64,000 nt of DNA from Stratiolaelaps scimitus (GCA_019614645.1 JABWDB010000005.1:6790001-6854000); one strand, 5' to 3'. Positions 50,017-63,183 are shown, numbered from the stretch's first letter. Notes: generated by a model not told the origin, from the letters alone. A program made the numbers and translations.

Positions 50017-50178
50017 ATGAGCGATCGGCCAAACGATAACCAGCCAAAGCAGCCAGCCAGATCCACTGACAGACCCATCATTGTCATCATCAGCAGTAGC
50101 ACCATCGGCCCATCGAGGACGTTGATGCGTCACGTAATATCGAAAGCATCGAAGAGGAAGCACGGACGAGTGCCGGAG
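50017..50178 (+). CDS. Candidate first coding exon, basic hydrophilic N-terminus
   Basis: An ATG at 50017 (TCGCAATGAG) opens MSDRPNDNQPKQPARSTDRP, followed by a short hydrophobic run (IIVIISSSTIG) and a strongly basic end (HVISKASKRKHGRVPE). It ends after 54 codons in phase 0 at GAG|GTACGT, a good donor. The frame stays open to 50358 but becomes repetitive beyond the donor. Composition favours protein more than most frames here. An opposite-strand frame overlaps it, typical of GC-rich chance frames. No family recognised. Confidence 0.25.
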
Positions 50179-50508
50179 GTACGTTTCAAGCAAGACCGAC
50201 ACCAATACAAACAACGCCGACACCAATACCGTACATGCAACTCACCTTCGTGCTTGAGTTTAGCGGAGCTTAGTGAAAATCCAAGACGAAGCCGGCGGTG
50301 CCACACAACGTCATTGGTCACGCGAGAGCAGTTAGCGACGGCGTCTAACAAAAGCTGAAGAACAGTAATAATTGTAATGGTGGTAGAGAATTATTAATTC
50401 GGTTAGAACGATTCGTAGGTAAAAGCAGAGAATAGATATGTTGCAGCTTGTCAAGCGAAGGGAACGCAAGCAATGCCACTCTACGATAACATGGAAATGC
50501 ATGCTGTA

Positions 50509-50512
<4 letters not shown>

Positions 50513-50563
<51 letters not shown>
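50513..50563. repeat. (TA)n microsatellite
   Basis: About 25 TA units with one G at the end; among the longest pure TA runs in the window. Confidence 0.95.
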
Positions 50564-50569
50564 CGTGTT

Positions 50570-52276
50570 TCATGTATACATATATTCCTGCATATGGCAT
50601 CTTCATGAAATGAGATTCGGTGCCACATCCGAAAAAAACGCACCGCCGGGGACCTTGTGTTGGTCGTAACTAACCGATATATACTACAACACTTGCAACT
50701 GAACCGTTTAATCTAAACGAGCAGAAAGCATCTGCTTTCCGCCTCGGGACAGCGATTCGATGCAGACAAAGCGAGAAACGGCGAAGGAAACGCAAAAAAC
50801 CCGTTCGTTGCTCGAGTACGACATAGAAAGATAAGTCAGTTTGCCTCGCCGGCATTCAAATACGAAATGAAAGCGGGCACAAACCCTCTGCTCTTTGATA
50901 GATTAGAAGGGGATACGATATTGAGGAACGATGCTAGGTCGTAGCCGGTGAGTAGTACGAGGACGAACATGGGAGGGATGATAACGCGCTCTTGGATGTG
51001 CGCGGAAAACTGCTATAGAATATAGTTTAGTGTTAGGATACGTCTGACGTATGTGTGTACCGACTGTTCACGGTCTCTAGTAGGCACCTACCTTGATTTT
51101 ATTATAAGTGGGAAAAAATCGTTGAAGCAGCGTTGAGTTGTCCTTTTTCTACGAAGTTCATCATCGTCATGCTAAGCTCACTGACCTTACCTGACGGTCC
51201 TGTTGTAGAAACGGATTTCAACATCGTTAGCCAGATAGCGTACGGAGTAACGATAATAGCAACTGCGTTGCTGATGGCAAAACCTGAGGAACTGTTTGTT
51301 GCGTAACAGAGAGCTCGTTCTATATGAGAGAAGCGTGGCAAAGCGAAAATGCAACGTATTTCACGTTGCTTCGAGGTGTAGTTTGCTTTATATGTTTACA
51401 TGTGCGGCCTCCCCATAGTTACTTAAGGTTTCTTGGGAATACGTGCGTACGTACATCGAGAATAACACGGGAATACACCACCGAAAATATGCTGCAGCCC
51501 TCTCGACGCCGTAAACATGACACTGGATTTCACAATGAATTTGCCCTTGGCAAGGTTTCGTCTTGGCAGTTTGAGGTAATTGTATTCTCAGATTGTATTG
51601 AGCAATACCCACTCGAAGGGTTGCTTAGCTAACACACAGATACTTAACTGACCCGCAGGGTGATATATAGCGGGTTTTAGCGCTGGGTATAGTATAATCG
51701 ACGCCGATGTGTGAAGTACCTTTAAGCACCATTAAGAAGGCATAATACACAAAGAAGGTGCAGATCAGCCGACATCGTCCAGAGCAGTTTGGTCCGCTGA
51801 CATCGTTCGATGTCGAGATCTCCTTCAGCATGCGCCATACGTGGGATATCGCAGATTTAACAGGCGTGTCCGGTTCGCGGGTGGTCTTCAGCATTTTTCC
51901 ATAGGTTTTAAGCCTAGGTCCTTAGCTGGCAATAATAAATAAACACCCCCTCCATTAATAAGCAACTCTGAAATGAAACGTATTCTCGGTTCAAGTTCTT
52001 AAAACTGTTGAGCCTTTCAACGATTACCGGGTCCGAAGAGTTCGATTTAGACAGATAGATGATCGACTCGACTTGAATTGAAGTCGTACGTCGAAAGTAT
52101 TCCCGCGCCTCTAATGAGTACCGGTTGAACTTGAATGCTGGTCGAGGCCGATGACGTTTCCGAGGTCGCATTAAGAAATCCATTATGCACGTTAACTGAC
52201 ACATTGTAGAAGCCGACCGACGCAGAGCCATTATCGGTGCTGATTAACCTGCACTAGTCAGCTATGCGACGCTTTG

Positions 52277-52314
<38 letters not shown>

Positions 52315-55300
52315 GCGTGTAGCGTTCTTATTATAATAGTAATAGCAATCTGTATAATATTATTACCAATAACAACTATCAGTTGGAGAAAATCGATCAA
52401 ACGTATTGTTCGCAGAGCGGGATGGCTTGAGACGTTGACGTTTTCACATTCGGTGGAGTTAGGGGTTCGAAGGCCGGCTAAAGACACAATCTACAATAAC
52501 GTGCCCTACAGTCGTGTTGCTGCGTTTATAATGGTACAACGCTGTCGGGCATGCAGTGTGCTTGGATTGAACAAACACCAGTTATCTTCGTGCTAGAAAT
52601 TTTGAACTTCCATTATTACGAAACTCGACAGACTCTCATTTCAACGATAGAAGGCAAGTATGTTTAATGAACCGTAACTTTATTTTACTCCATTAGATAT
52701 CTTGCAGACACTTTCTGCCAGTGTGCATTGACATATTCGCGGGTTTATCATGTACCCGTCAAAATCAAACGAACTTTATTATTTACCCGAAAGTCCACAT
52801 CATTATAATATGGACCCGACACGAGATATTTCTTCTAGTACATTCTATACACCTTTATTATTTCCTTTTTCTTCCCTGTAAACCACCTGAAATGCGTTAA
52901 TAAGTAGAAAACAAGCACAATAAATATACAATAGTTACTGGTATCGCCTAGAGCTGCACAGGGTAGCTCAATGGGTCTCTCCATAACTAAGATATCAGTG
53001 TATACACTGAATTTCGCACCAGCACCACATTATTCTAGAACAATATCAGCTACAACTCGTGACGGCTATGCTATGGACATGATTAACTTTAACAAAAATA
53101 CATCGCTTCGCGCGCATTTCCACGGATGTTTTCCAGACCAGTTGTTCGCTTCGGGCATGTACTGACGTCCTCCTTTGTCCGGCGCAGAGTTGAAGTACAA
53201 CCGAATATTTCTGCGTATTCATCCAACGATCGGTTGGATCAAGACGGTCAAATCGGAACAAGACAGTTTTAATAATATCGTGCCGATAGAAAAAAAAACA
53301 CTCGGCCAACGGAACGAGCACATATCCGATGAAGCACCGTCTTTAGCCGATGCGTCGTGCGCCGCCAGGCTTACGGCTGCTCAAAGTCGGTCGAACACCG
53401 ACGCTTTCGTCGTTGACAACGTAAGAGCTCTGCCGCGCAGTTTGCAATCCGCTGTGATTACTATTCAGAGCTCGAGTTCGCTATGCACGGACGAGCGTTC
53501 TCACCTGAGAGATGGATGAGACACGACTCTATGTATGAATAAGAAGCTGCTGTGCAGCTCGCCAGCGCTGAGGAGCCAGCAGGAGAACAGGGCATTTATT
53601 AGTAAGTTAACTCTCACGTTGTCGGAAGTTATGCACACACGTTTTAGATGAGTACGAAGACGTCTTAGGATGATTTGTTAGTGTGATTCTCTCAAGCATG
53701 ACATAAAACGAACACAGCAACGGGAAGAAACGCCTGCGAATGATTGCAGACCTAACCGTCGCTTAATTGCCTGCTTGCAAATGAGTCGACAACGAAGATC
53801 GGAAGAATACTCCGAGTTATCGCACTTGTCGAGCATAGAAATTGTGCATCGCTGACAGAGTGCTGCGGGAGAAGGGAACGGCCGAAGAGCCCAAAAAAAA
53901 AGGACCAATGTGACGCCTTTCGTGCTATTTGAATATGAGAAAAATAATCTGCAATCGGATAAATAACTAGGGCGTCGAATGGTCTCCGCTATGATTTATA
54001 CGTTCATTTACTGTTAGCCTGTCCTTGCAATAGTCGCCCTTGTATTATATATACTTTACATGTGAGTGACGCAGGCTTCTTCTACAATCTCGGAATGCAC
54101 CGCGCTTTCCACGGGGCATTTCTTGCTACTCGCAGGCAACTGTTGGGTTACATGTTTGACACTAGTATAAGACAATTTCTACATAATTGATAGCCGAAAA
54201 GCAAAGCAATCTGGTGTAAATGAATGCGAGGCCATCAGGTGTATAGGTTATGAAACTCTGGATAGCGGTAAACGAGCTTAACGTATGATCAAGTCAGGTC
54301 CTCACTGTTCCATCAACGATGCCAAGCCACGAGCGAATTCAGCCCGGGTGAATTTAGTCTGGTCGAGGGCAAAGCGACAACGTGGAGCCTACCATATCAA
54401 CCTCCAAAGGGTCTGTATTACCCCTTCTCATTGCATTGTCGCCTGCAGAAGCTCGCAACTCTGTACGGAATCGGTTCGTATGGATCTACCGGGTGGGGTG
54501 GAACAACGACTTCAGCAACTTTCGTAGTCTCTAACTCCATCAGCCTCCTAAGCAACTGCTAATACTGCAGTCATTACTATGACCAGACGAAGCGTTTTAG
54601 GAGCAAGTAGCTGCTGCCACCCCTAGGGTACACATTCCCTCTGTTGGATTGTCAGCCTCGGATCGATCCGGGATCGACTCAAGTCATCTTAACTTGGTTA
54701 CGTCGGACAGCCGATAGCATCGTCCGTTAAGATCAGCGGTCCGGATGAGGATTTATTCGAGGATTCGCCCGCTTGGGGCTGATTTCCCGTTCTGCTCGCC
54801 GTATGGCCAAAACCGAACGTCTAATGGCCGGAGTAAACATCGATTGTTGTTGCACAACAGATCCACAATCGATGCAACTGCAGCGATGTCAATGGACGAC
54901 GAGGCTGGCCAATGCACTGCGATATTTGCTGGGTGTGATTCACTGGTGGGTTGAGCTGGCCGATTCGTAGCTTTGTGCGATTTGCGTTCGGAGTGAGATG
55001 GGATCTAATAATGAATGGCTAGTGTCACCCTATGTATGCTGGTTCACGACGGAGCCTAAGCTAGTTATGCTTACAAACTACAAGATGGGGTACAGGATGC
55101 GAAGAAGAGATCAAATATTGATCTTCATCGTCAGATGTTTATTGATCCTGCAATGATATTTGGAAAATGGAGGGATTCGACACTAAGCCGAGTAATCCAG
55201 TGGACGACAAATATGTATTCGTCATCCCGTCACTCGTTTATCGAAGGGCCGTCCAAAGGAATATGCCACTTCCGTGTGATAAAGAGGCAGAATAAGGTAG

Positions 55301-57530
55301 AGAGCCTAGACCATTGACAGTAGGTCCTTGGTCTTGATGGCTGTTTCCGAATCATGGTGGATGGGATGGTAAAACAAAAGTTGCACTTCTCGTTGGCCAG
55401 ACGCTGCTTCGAACGCGATGTTGATCAGGGGATGCAATGTTACTTCACGTACCTCCGACTGGGTTCATCTGACAGACTAGTACATATATGTAAAACACAT
55501 ACATATATCTGATCATCACAGGGAGTCTTCAACTCGCCAAGTATTGCTTGACGGTTCTGCAAATAAATATTGCTTCTTCACTACCAGGTAGGTGCATCGT
55601 CCTCCTACGGTCGGTTGCGTGCCGTGTTCACGAACGTCTATCGGTTTTCACTTCGGGCAACCGACCGACCTTGTACGACCGAATGGTTGTATCGACAATT
55701 TCAAAACGACGTGTGAGCACTCAGCTTAACAAGCGTACGGGATACATACTCTGTTTAAGCGATCCGAGAAATACGTGAACGCCGAGGGTGGGGTCATTGC
55801 ATATATCGTTCGTTGTAATCGGCCATTTCATAGAATTGCGTAGAACCGGAGTACAAGTACAACTCGAGTCGTGGAAGGCGTACCCCCCCGCGCCCCGCCC
55901 CACGTTTTCCTAGTGAGCCTCGATCATATATTGTTAATTGTAAGGGCGGTCTAGAGTTCGTGCCTAGTAGAAGAGGGCGACGATTGATCTCGACCAACAT
56001 CCCTTCGGATGCTAGAAAAAAACGCACGGCGTCATCAGTCAGCATATGGCGGCAGCATATGTTGATCAGTCAGCATATGGGCCCATATCGTTGTCACTAT
56101 CGATTTAGATTCGAAACATCATCTACCACAGGAATATTGGCGCCGAGAGAGGTTTCAGCCATGACAAAATGTCTCTGCTTGCAGCATCTCATCAGGGGGC
56201 TGGTGTATGCCATGAAGCGTGTAGAATAGAAATATTATCAGAGTTTTACAACCGGTCGCGTACAACGTCGATTGTGTCAGCAAATTCAAAACGTCGATGA
56301 ACGAGTTTCGAAACCGAATTAGGGAATCATGTAAGTGTTGGCGGCCATTTCGTCCAACTCTCCGTATTTTGTACACGTTGGGTATTTTTGCCATTTTTCC
56401 TTGTCGGTTGAAAGGTCGCCAGAACATATCCCATCAAACGTTTCTCTGCACGTATCTCTACGTCAGCATTGCTGCAACAAACGGGGGGAAAATCCACACT
56501 TCCGTGAGGCCACAATATGTTTTTTTTGTTTATAGAGGTTAAAGTTAAATCTCGCATGGACACCACGCCTCACAACTAAGGGATTTGCCTTGTAGTCAGA
56601 CTCTTACTGACTAAACCCAGAACCGATTGGGTGGCTTGGGACACTCACCGGGACTGTCAACTATCCAGAACACGCGCTGGGCCGTTACGCGCCACAATAT
56701 GTTAAGATGTCCGTAATAGCCTAACCTAACTTAGGTAGATGTCTCAAGCGCCAGATCCGTTCATTTTGCAGCAAGTAAGTATCCTAATGCGTGTGCTAGT
56801 GCCGTCGGTTGATCATTCGACTATTTGTAAAAGCCCCGATTCTCTTTCACAGCTCGTGTCTGGAAGAAGCCAAATTGGCAAAGACAATCAACACCGGGCC
56901 CGTATTCCACATGGCCAGTTTCGGAGCTCATCGGGTCATGTCGAAGAAAGCGCCACCAAACAGAATAGGACGATGTAGTTCCCTGCGACACGTTAGTTAG
57001 GACGGCAGTAGCTCCCTTAAAAACCGTCATATCTTACGTATCCTTATTGTTTTTTAGAAACGGCAATTGCTTAGCAAACGGCATGTTTCGTTCTATTAAT
57101 GAACAGCAGCATAGCTTGGGTGGCTAATATGTATCTCTTTGGGTGCGGCACGGCGGGTGCTACTATCTGTTACCGCCGGTTTGAGCGCCAGAAATCGTGG
57201 TTTAGAGGGGTTTATTTGCCGACATTGCCGTTAAATGGGTCTGTCATACATGAAAGACAGCTGAGGGTCTCCAATGGGAAGAGTTTGGTCTGATAATTTC
57301 GGACGTGATCTACAGCCGAATCATTCAATCGAATAGAATTATGCCCACGCTGGTATACCCTGTACAAGTGTTTCACCACACCTTCGTTGTGTCGCCGGTA
57401 GGCCTAGGCTCATATAGCACACGCAGGTACGGATCGATACATGCATAATGCGGTGTCTCCGAGCAGAAATCAAACAGAACGATGAGCGGAGAGGGTTAGC
57501 TGGGACTAGCCAGTGGCAACTACTGACCAA
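50570..57530. other. Long stretch without recognised gene
   Basis: Mostly AT-rich. Minus-strand frames at 52231-51914, 51894-51625 and 51341-51102 are in three different frames and partly hydrophobic, but consensus junctions joining them were not found. A small duplication of TCAGTCAGCATATG lies at about 56035 and 56067. Confidence 0.55.
52280..52312. repeat. (TA)n microsatellite
   Basis: About 16 TA units. Confidence 0.95.
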
Positions 57531-58700
57531 CGGTCCCGCTGGGGCGAGGGTGGGTTGGTAGCTAACAACGAAGCGACGTGTACCCGATCTGCCGTTGGAC
57601 AACGGAGCCGCGTGGGCTGGCCGCGCACATTGGTGAAGAAAACCTGCCCATTCGCATAGTCGTATGTGTTTTCCGCATACAGTACCCCGATGCCGTCGGC
57701 GGCCGTCGCAGCAGCGGCCGACCTAAGCTAAAGCCCAGCCAGTGTAAGCAGATGGTCCTCCCGATGGCCTCTCCTGCTGGGTCTGCTCGTGCTCCACGAA
57801 CCCCCTCCCAGCCCGTTTCCTTTTGACTCCCTCTCGTCCGATCTGCCTAAGGAGCGCCAGCACTGGCCGCTGCTGCACTAAGGAGTAATTGGCAACCGGA
57901 TCTTCTTCTGTCGGTTCGTTCCTTAAGGGGTCGTTCCTGGGGGTCATAGGACTGACTATCGTCTGACTGTTGGGATGGCGACCCGATGTTAGCCCTCCGG
58001 CGGCTGGAGCAGCCTCTCTTCGGTCAGACCCCCGGCCAGCCCAAACCCCCTGGTCGCCAGACCAGTGCCAGTGGCACTCGGATCGCTAGGCGAGCTTCTG
58101 TGTGCTTCTCTCTCCGTCTCCCTTTCTCGGTCTCTCGCGTTCTCCTTTTTCTCCCAATCAGGAAATTGAGCTGAATCGACCTTCCTGACATCGGAGTCGG
58201 CGGGAGCACGGGACATCCGATCTCCTCTTCTCGGCCGGCGACAGCGACGGCGTCGGCGGCCGCCACTAAACGGACCTTGTAGGCGCAGGGCAGAAACAGG
58301 ACGGGTGGGCGAGCGAGCGAGCGAGCAAGCGAACGAGCGGCTACGGACGGCACTACGAATAGGACAGCAGGAAGGCCGAGACAGGCACACACATGCACAC
58401 GTTGGAACACAATGGTCGTGGTGGTGCTGGTGGACAAGGAGTGGCTGGCCAGCGGACGTCGAGCGGTGAAGGCCGAAGGCACCGAGGCAGCGGTCCCGCT
58501 GATGGACCGAACGGTCGATGGCGCATTGCTATCCATTGAAGCCAGGGACGCTGGAAGCAGCCGGGCCGAGTCCCGCCTTCTCACGGGGGTTCACTCTGGT
58601 ATCGCGGCCGATGTTACTAGGACGGCAGACCAGCCCGTCACCAAATGCAGCCTGCACATACGCTGTACGGAAGGGGTAGCAACGAGAAAGGAATACTGAA
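57530..58700. promoter_or_regulatory. GC-rich block with opposing frames
   Basis: CpG-rich; GAGC repeats at 58313-58326. It holds a 186-codon minus frame and the 95-codon plus frame candidate. Confidence 0.3.
58412..58699 (+). CDS. Candidate 95-residue open frame
   Basis: The ATG context is excellent (GAACACAATGGTC). It opens MVVVVLVDKEWLASGRRAVK and the frame runs to 58699. The product is acidic/basic mixed, with no signal peptide or known domain. A 186-codon minus-strand frame (58024-58584) overlaps it and also has a respectable internal ATG, so which strand, if either, is coding cannot be told by eye. The region is GC-rich, where long chance frames are common. Confidence 0.2.
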   Translation: MVVVVLVDKEWLASGRRAVKAEGTEAAVPLMDRTVDGALLSIEARDAGSSRAESRLLTGVHSGIAADVTRTADQPVTKCSLHIRCTEGVATRKEY

Positions 58701-59600
58701 GCGGAAGGTATAGAGCGTTGCTGAACGAGAACCAGTGACGTACTTTAACTTCTATCTTACTAGCTGGGAAAGACGACGAACAGCAGCGACAACAATAACA
58801 GCAGGGAGGAGTTTTGGAGAGAAACAAACGCTTATGTGATCTTGGCTAACATGGTACTGTTGTGCTCATATGAGGTATATGGGTATATGTGGGCGAAATT
58901 AGTAATTGATTAGTAATCGAATACAACCAGACGTTGCTGTAGGAGTAGGTGTGTAGGTGGTAGTAGGTGTGCAAGGTAAAGCCGACTACTTACGTAATAT
59001 GTCGTAATACGGGTCTGTAAGTCTGTGCCCGGCGCGTTACGTCGCATTGCGACCGGCGAGAGTCTCTGATTATATCTCGGTGAATCATTGACTAGTAGAT
59101 TGACTTGTAGATAACAAAAGCAGTACATGTTATTATGGCTCAATATACGGAGGTATGTAATAAATGTTTGCAGATTTTCTGCTTGTAGCAGAGTTTACAA
59201 TGGAGCTCTACATAGGTTTATGAGGTGATTTAGCTATTAATGTGGTGAACGATATTTTAGCTGCCTTTTGTTTTTGGGATATCGTTGGACAGCATAGAAG
59301 TGTGACGGGTCTGTCGGTGTCAACCTGACGCTGACCCTGAAAATAGCTAGCGCTTTTACAGAACACACTCAAGCTGGATTCATCCAATGCATCTCAGTTT
59401 CTCAACCAAATTTGGTTTCGGTCCATTATGTAAGAGATACAGTGGTTATACTTTTTTGGCCAGCTCGTCAATTACCCACACGTATGCATTTTGCTGAATG
59501 CACTGCACTCGTTGTATAGCCGTTACCTCCTTTGCCGTTCGGTCAACCTGAGTATTGCCTACAGTGTGGACAACAAATGTGTCTGTGGGTCGACCTAGTG
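58700..59600. other. No gene recognised
   Basis: An AT-richer spacer; nothing structured seen. Confidence 0.6.
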
Positions 59601-59724
59601 TTCTGTGTATGGTAAATGCATGGGCGTAGTAGCTTTGCGCACAGGACTAGCACGACCTCAGGAATCGGCTGCAGCGCCTGTAGTCATCGTTCTCATCTCG
59701 CGCGTGCCAAGAGCCAGGGGAAAA

Positions 59725-59886
59725 ATGACGTCACCCAACGATCCTGACGATCTCCCTTGGGTGGGCGATAGACGCAATCCGCTGAACGTGTGGGGGGATG
59801 ATGCAACCATGATGTATCTGTTTCGGTCCGGGAAAGAGAAATGGGAGAGCAAAGAAACCCGGGGCACACCCACATCCGCGCAATAG
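59725..59886 (+). CDS. Candidate 53-residue open frame overlapping a CRE site
   Basis: The ATG at 59725 (AAAAATGACG) opens MTSPNDPDDLPWVGDRRNPL and ends at 59886. The product is acidic and hydrophilic, with Trp and Asp. The start codon overlaps the palindrome TGACGTCA (59726-59733). No family recognised. It may be an upstream or chance frame in a promoter-like block. Confidence 0.13.
   Translation: MTSPNDPDDLPWVGDRRNPLNVWGDDATMMYLFRSGKEKWESKETRGTPTSAQ
59726..59733. promoter_or_regulatory. Full CRE palindrome TGACGTCA
   Basis: An exact eight-base cAMP-response element in a GC-rich, promoter-like block. Another exact copy lies at 22815-22822 in plainer sequence, so one of them at least may be chance. 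Confidence 0.3.
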
Positions 59887-61199
59887 CTCTATTTGGCTGG
59901 ATGCGTGCTTGCCTGGGTCTGGGCCTTCTGGGTCTCGCCCTGTATAACGTTTTACCGAGCGAGCGCACTCTCTCCAGCGTGCGCTCGACCGCGCAACCAG
60001 CTCGACCGCCTCCTCACCATCCACTCAGGCCGGAGCGTCGGAGCCGGCGTTGCCTTTCAAGCAGCGGCATCCAACAAGACCGAGCGTAGCACTGTTACGG
60101 GGCTGGGCTTGCCTGACCTGGGCAGAGTTCGGCGAGCGAGTTGGGCCATAAGCTGCAAGATGGATCCGTCCCTGTCGTCGTACGATGCGAGTAATGGGTA
60201 ATTTGCGTTGGGGCGTGTGTGCGGCAGTCACAGGTAAAAACACATACTTTTACACGAACAAACCCACATACACGTAGATACACCACAGACGCACATCGAT
60301 ATGTGACTGCGCTGCCTTTGTAGTTGTTGCCCGGCCCGACTCCGCGGCAACAACATCCTGTGCCGCGCCACGAGCTGCTTAGCTATGCCCCACACACACA
60401 CAGCTGGCCTCGCTGTCTCTATGAGATTGCGTGGGATTTCAAAGCCGGCCATGCTTTGAGCATTTGCTCAGCACCACTTCCGTTCAAGCCAATGAGCATC
60501 TGAAAGCACTGGGTCGGCTCGGCCCATCTCGCTGCTGTATCGGTTGGTGGGCCCGGGGAGGCGAATCTCCGGAGTTTACGACAAGAACACTGGTGTAACC
60601 CGAGGCAGCCACATCCGCTACTTTCCCAGCCGCCGCTGCCAGAAGCCGCACACTTGTGAACGTACGCTGAACGCACAGCTTTGGTGGTGCTTCGACAGAG
60701 ACCCCAGCCGAAAGCTCGAAGCGACTGAGTACGAGACGGCGGCGGCGGCGACGGGTACGAATTAAATTTCAATCACACCAATTGCGTGTGACGACGAATG
60801 GTTGCCCAGGGGATGGGGCAGACGAAAGACAACCATGCCCATCTCTCTCTCTCTGTCTCTCTTGCAACAGCTTTATCTGGTATCTGCACAGTGCAATGTT
60901 CATTGCGGCCACTTAGGCTTACCAGTTTTCTTTTTTGCAGATTTACTTAACTCATCACCCCAGTCGGCTGTTTCGGCCGTGGCAACGGCGGCTGCTGCCG
61001 CCGCTGCTGCTGATACCGCTGTTCAGCGTTCTCCAACTGCCGGGTTAGCCTGGCTGACTGGCTAATATCGAGATGTTCCCGGTGACTGCGTTCACTCGTT
61101 GTCCTCGAGAAAAAAAAAAAAAGAGGAGAAGCCGTTCTCGTTTTCCGAGTCGAGTGTACGGCAACTAGAGCAACTCCGAGTGGGGCCTCCCACTCGGGA

Positions 61200-62030
61200 G
61201 TGAACACTCGATAGCTACGACGGCGTCCAACTTTAAAACAAGGAGAGATTGAACGATATCCTCATGTGTGTGTGTGTGTCTGTCATTATGCGAATGTCGC
61301 CCTGGCGAAATAAACGTCGCTGAGGGCCATTGGCTTTAGAATACCAGGACCCTGCAAGATGGTCTGCAAATAGTGACTGCGATGCAATAACGGGGTAATG
61401 CGCAACTATGCGAGCATTGGTCAGGTGACGAAGCTGCCGAACACGACTCGGTTTTCGTCTCGTTCGGTTCGCCTTTAATGTTCCAGTGTCATACAGAAGA
61501 TAAAGTGGCACATACGAGAAAGCGGCAAGAATTATAGCATAAAATCGACGAAAATTACATATATATATATATGTATGTAAATATATCCTATCCATATTGT
61601 ATATATCTATCCATATATATCCATATACCATATCCAAATACCTATCCATATTACATATATATATATCATTCGCTCTTGCGGTCGCTCGACCAAAGAGACC
61701 AACACGAGGATAAAGAACATGCTCTTTTATCCGCTCACAGCCTAACGCCACGCAACCTGTGACCTGTAAACCTGATATCAATCAACATTGAATTTGCAAC
61801 TTGAGCGAACTTGAGCCACTTTTCATTGCGCTGTTATACATAATACTACTCATACAATATACGCGTACGAGTATCTTGCTTGTATACCGACACTGTGCAA
61901 ATACAAATTGATATTGAAATTGGTTGAAAATCATAATAAATAAACACGCAAGCTCGTAATCGCTGCTAGCTGGTTGAAGTCATTTCTAGTTTTTCGAGTG
62001 CACGCGGCGTGAAAGCGTAAGCAAGGCCAG
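61200..62030. other. AT-rich, no gene recognised
   Basis: GT run at 61266-61279 and the low-complexity TA/CCATA tract. Confidence 0.6.
61558..61677. repeat. TA/CCATA-rich low-complexity tract
   Basis: A TA run is followed by irregular TCCATAT/CCATATT units. The 182-codon minus-strand frame across it is probably an artefact of this low complexity. Confidence 0.8.
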
Positions 62031-63180
62031 TCATTGTTCGCGGATCGCGACACTCGCCACAGATCCATGTGTGCGTGTACGACCAGACTATGTCGGGCCC
62101 ATGTGTTCCCGGTGGGCCCTGTTCTTCGCGTGGCTGACTATGCGCGCTCGCTGGCCCTTCGTTCGTTCGAGCCGAACGCTAAAAGCGACCAAAGACGCAC
62201 GGGAATGTTTCGAGAATCTCTGAGACGGGCGTCATATGTGTTCTTCTGATGATGACATCTCTCGGAAATGGCGTCGCAGATGGCGTGACCCTCGTGACCT
62301 TTGCGGGATTTACATTGCTGCCGGTTGCGTTTAGGCTTTACGGGACACGCACACTGGCTTCTTGTAGTTCCACAAACACACATATATAGCGCACATAGAA
62401 GCGCTCGGGTCCACGAGTTTGCCTAGGCTAGATCTTCGTGGTAATTGGCGGTCCCCTCGACGTGGCGGTCAGTCACCCACTCTCTGGATGTTGCCGTTTG
62501 TGTCCTGCCGGCCCTTGCTCCGGTCAGCTATAATACTTGTTGTGCGGGCACATTCTCTATAGCTCGCGTCAGCCCTAACCCCACTCATCCCACAAAATGC
62601 TCCCCCGAAGGCGACTTCTTCGCCATCATTCTCCTGACCTCTTCTCTCCCGGCTCCGCTCTACGCCAATCTACGGCTAGCCCATGTGTCTTGTCCAGCGT
62701 GATTCTCCTCTCTCTGTCTCTCTCTATCTCTCTCTGGCCTGCCACGCCTGCTGTGTATTTTCCCGGTTCTCTGAGCTCTCCTAGTGCTATCGCTGCTGGA
62801 GACTGCACTACCGGTTCGTAGGACTCAACGCCGAGGTACGGGCTCGCGCTGGGAGGGTCCTTGTTCGCGAAATAGATGCATCACCTCCCGCTCTACCGCC
62901 TTCTCGCTGTCGCCCCCCCCCACCCCTCGAGTTGTATTGCCCCCCGCTACTACGTTTCTTTGTTCCCCGTTCCCCTGGGGTGCGAATGCCACTGTGTTCT
63001 CCATTGTTCCATCTTGACGCAGATCGTTGACTCGTTCCTGACCCGCGAGATGGGCGTCAGAGATAGCACCGTGTAGCCTCGACCCGCGTTGCCCCACCTG
63101 TAAACCTGCTAGCCAGGTAAAACGATTGTGACTCCGAGAATATCGCCGCGCTGAGCGAAATAGCAAAAAGTCGCTGGGGT
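62030..63180. promoter_or_regulatory. Moderately GC-rich block upstream of the 63184 exon candidate
   Basis: CT-rich stretches (62703-62740) and overlapping two-strand frames; promoter-like in composition only. Confidence 0.25.
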
Positions 63181-63183
63181 ATC

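Larger units (their letters stand above)
48560..50340. promoter_or_regulatory. GC-rich block with GA tract and possible first exons
   Basis: It contains an ATG at 48961 opening MATPPRESSSSYGSPI just before a TCA|GTAAGG donor, and the stronger candidate at 50017. Two-strand overlapping frames are abundant. Confidence 0.35.
59600..61200. promoter_or_regulatory. GC-rich block with CRE
   Basis: It carries TGACGTCA at 59726 and GCC/GCT triplets at 60990-61015. Frames of up to 117 codons on both strands show no domain. Confidence 0.3.

Noticed and set aside
49822..50226. 134-codon minus-strand frame with hydrophobic runs
   Set aside because: It overlaps the more protein-like plus-strand candidate at 50017. 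The hydrophobic runs derive from GATGA/CATCA-type repeats.
50332..50643. Frame with long Ile-Tyr run on the minus strand
   Set aside because: Produced by a (TA)n microsatellite.
52960..53030. tRNA-like A box (GGTAGCTCAATGGG)
   Set aside because: No B box downstream and no acceptor stem.
61233..61781. 182-codon minus-strand frame
   Set aside because: It crosses a low-complexity TA/CCATA tract and has no recognisable domain or splice context.
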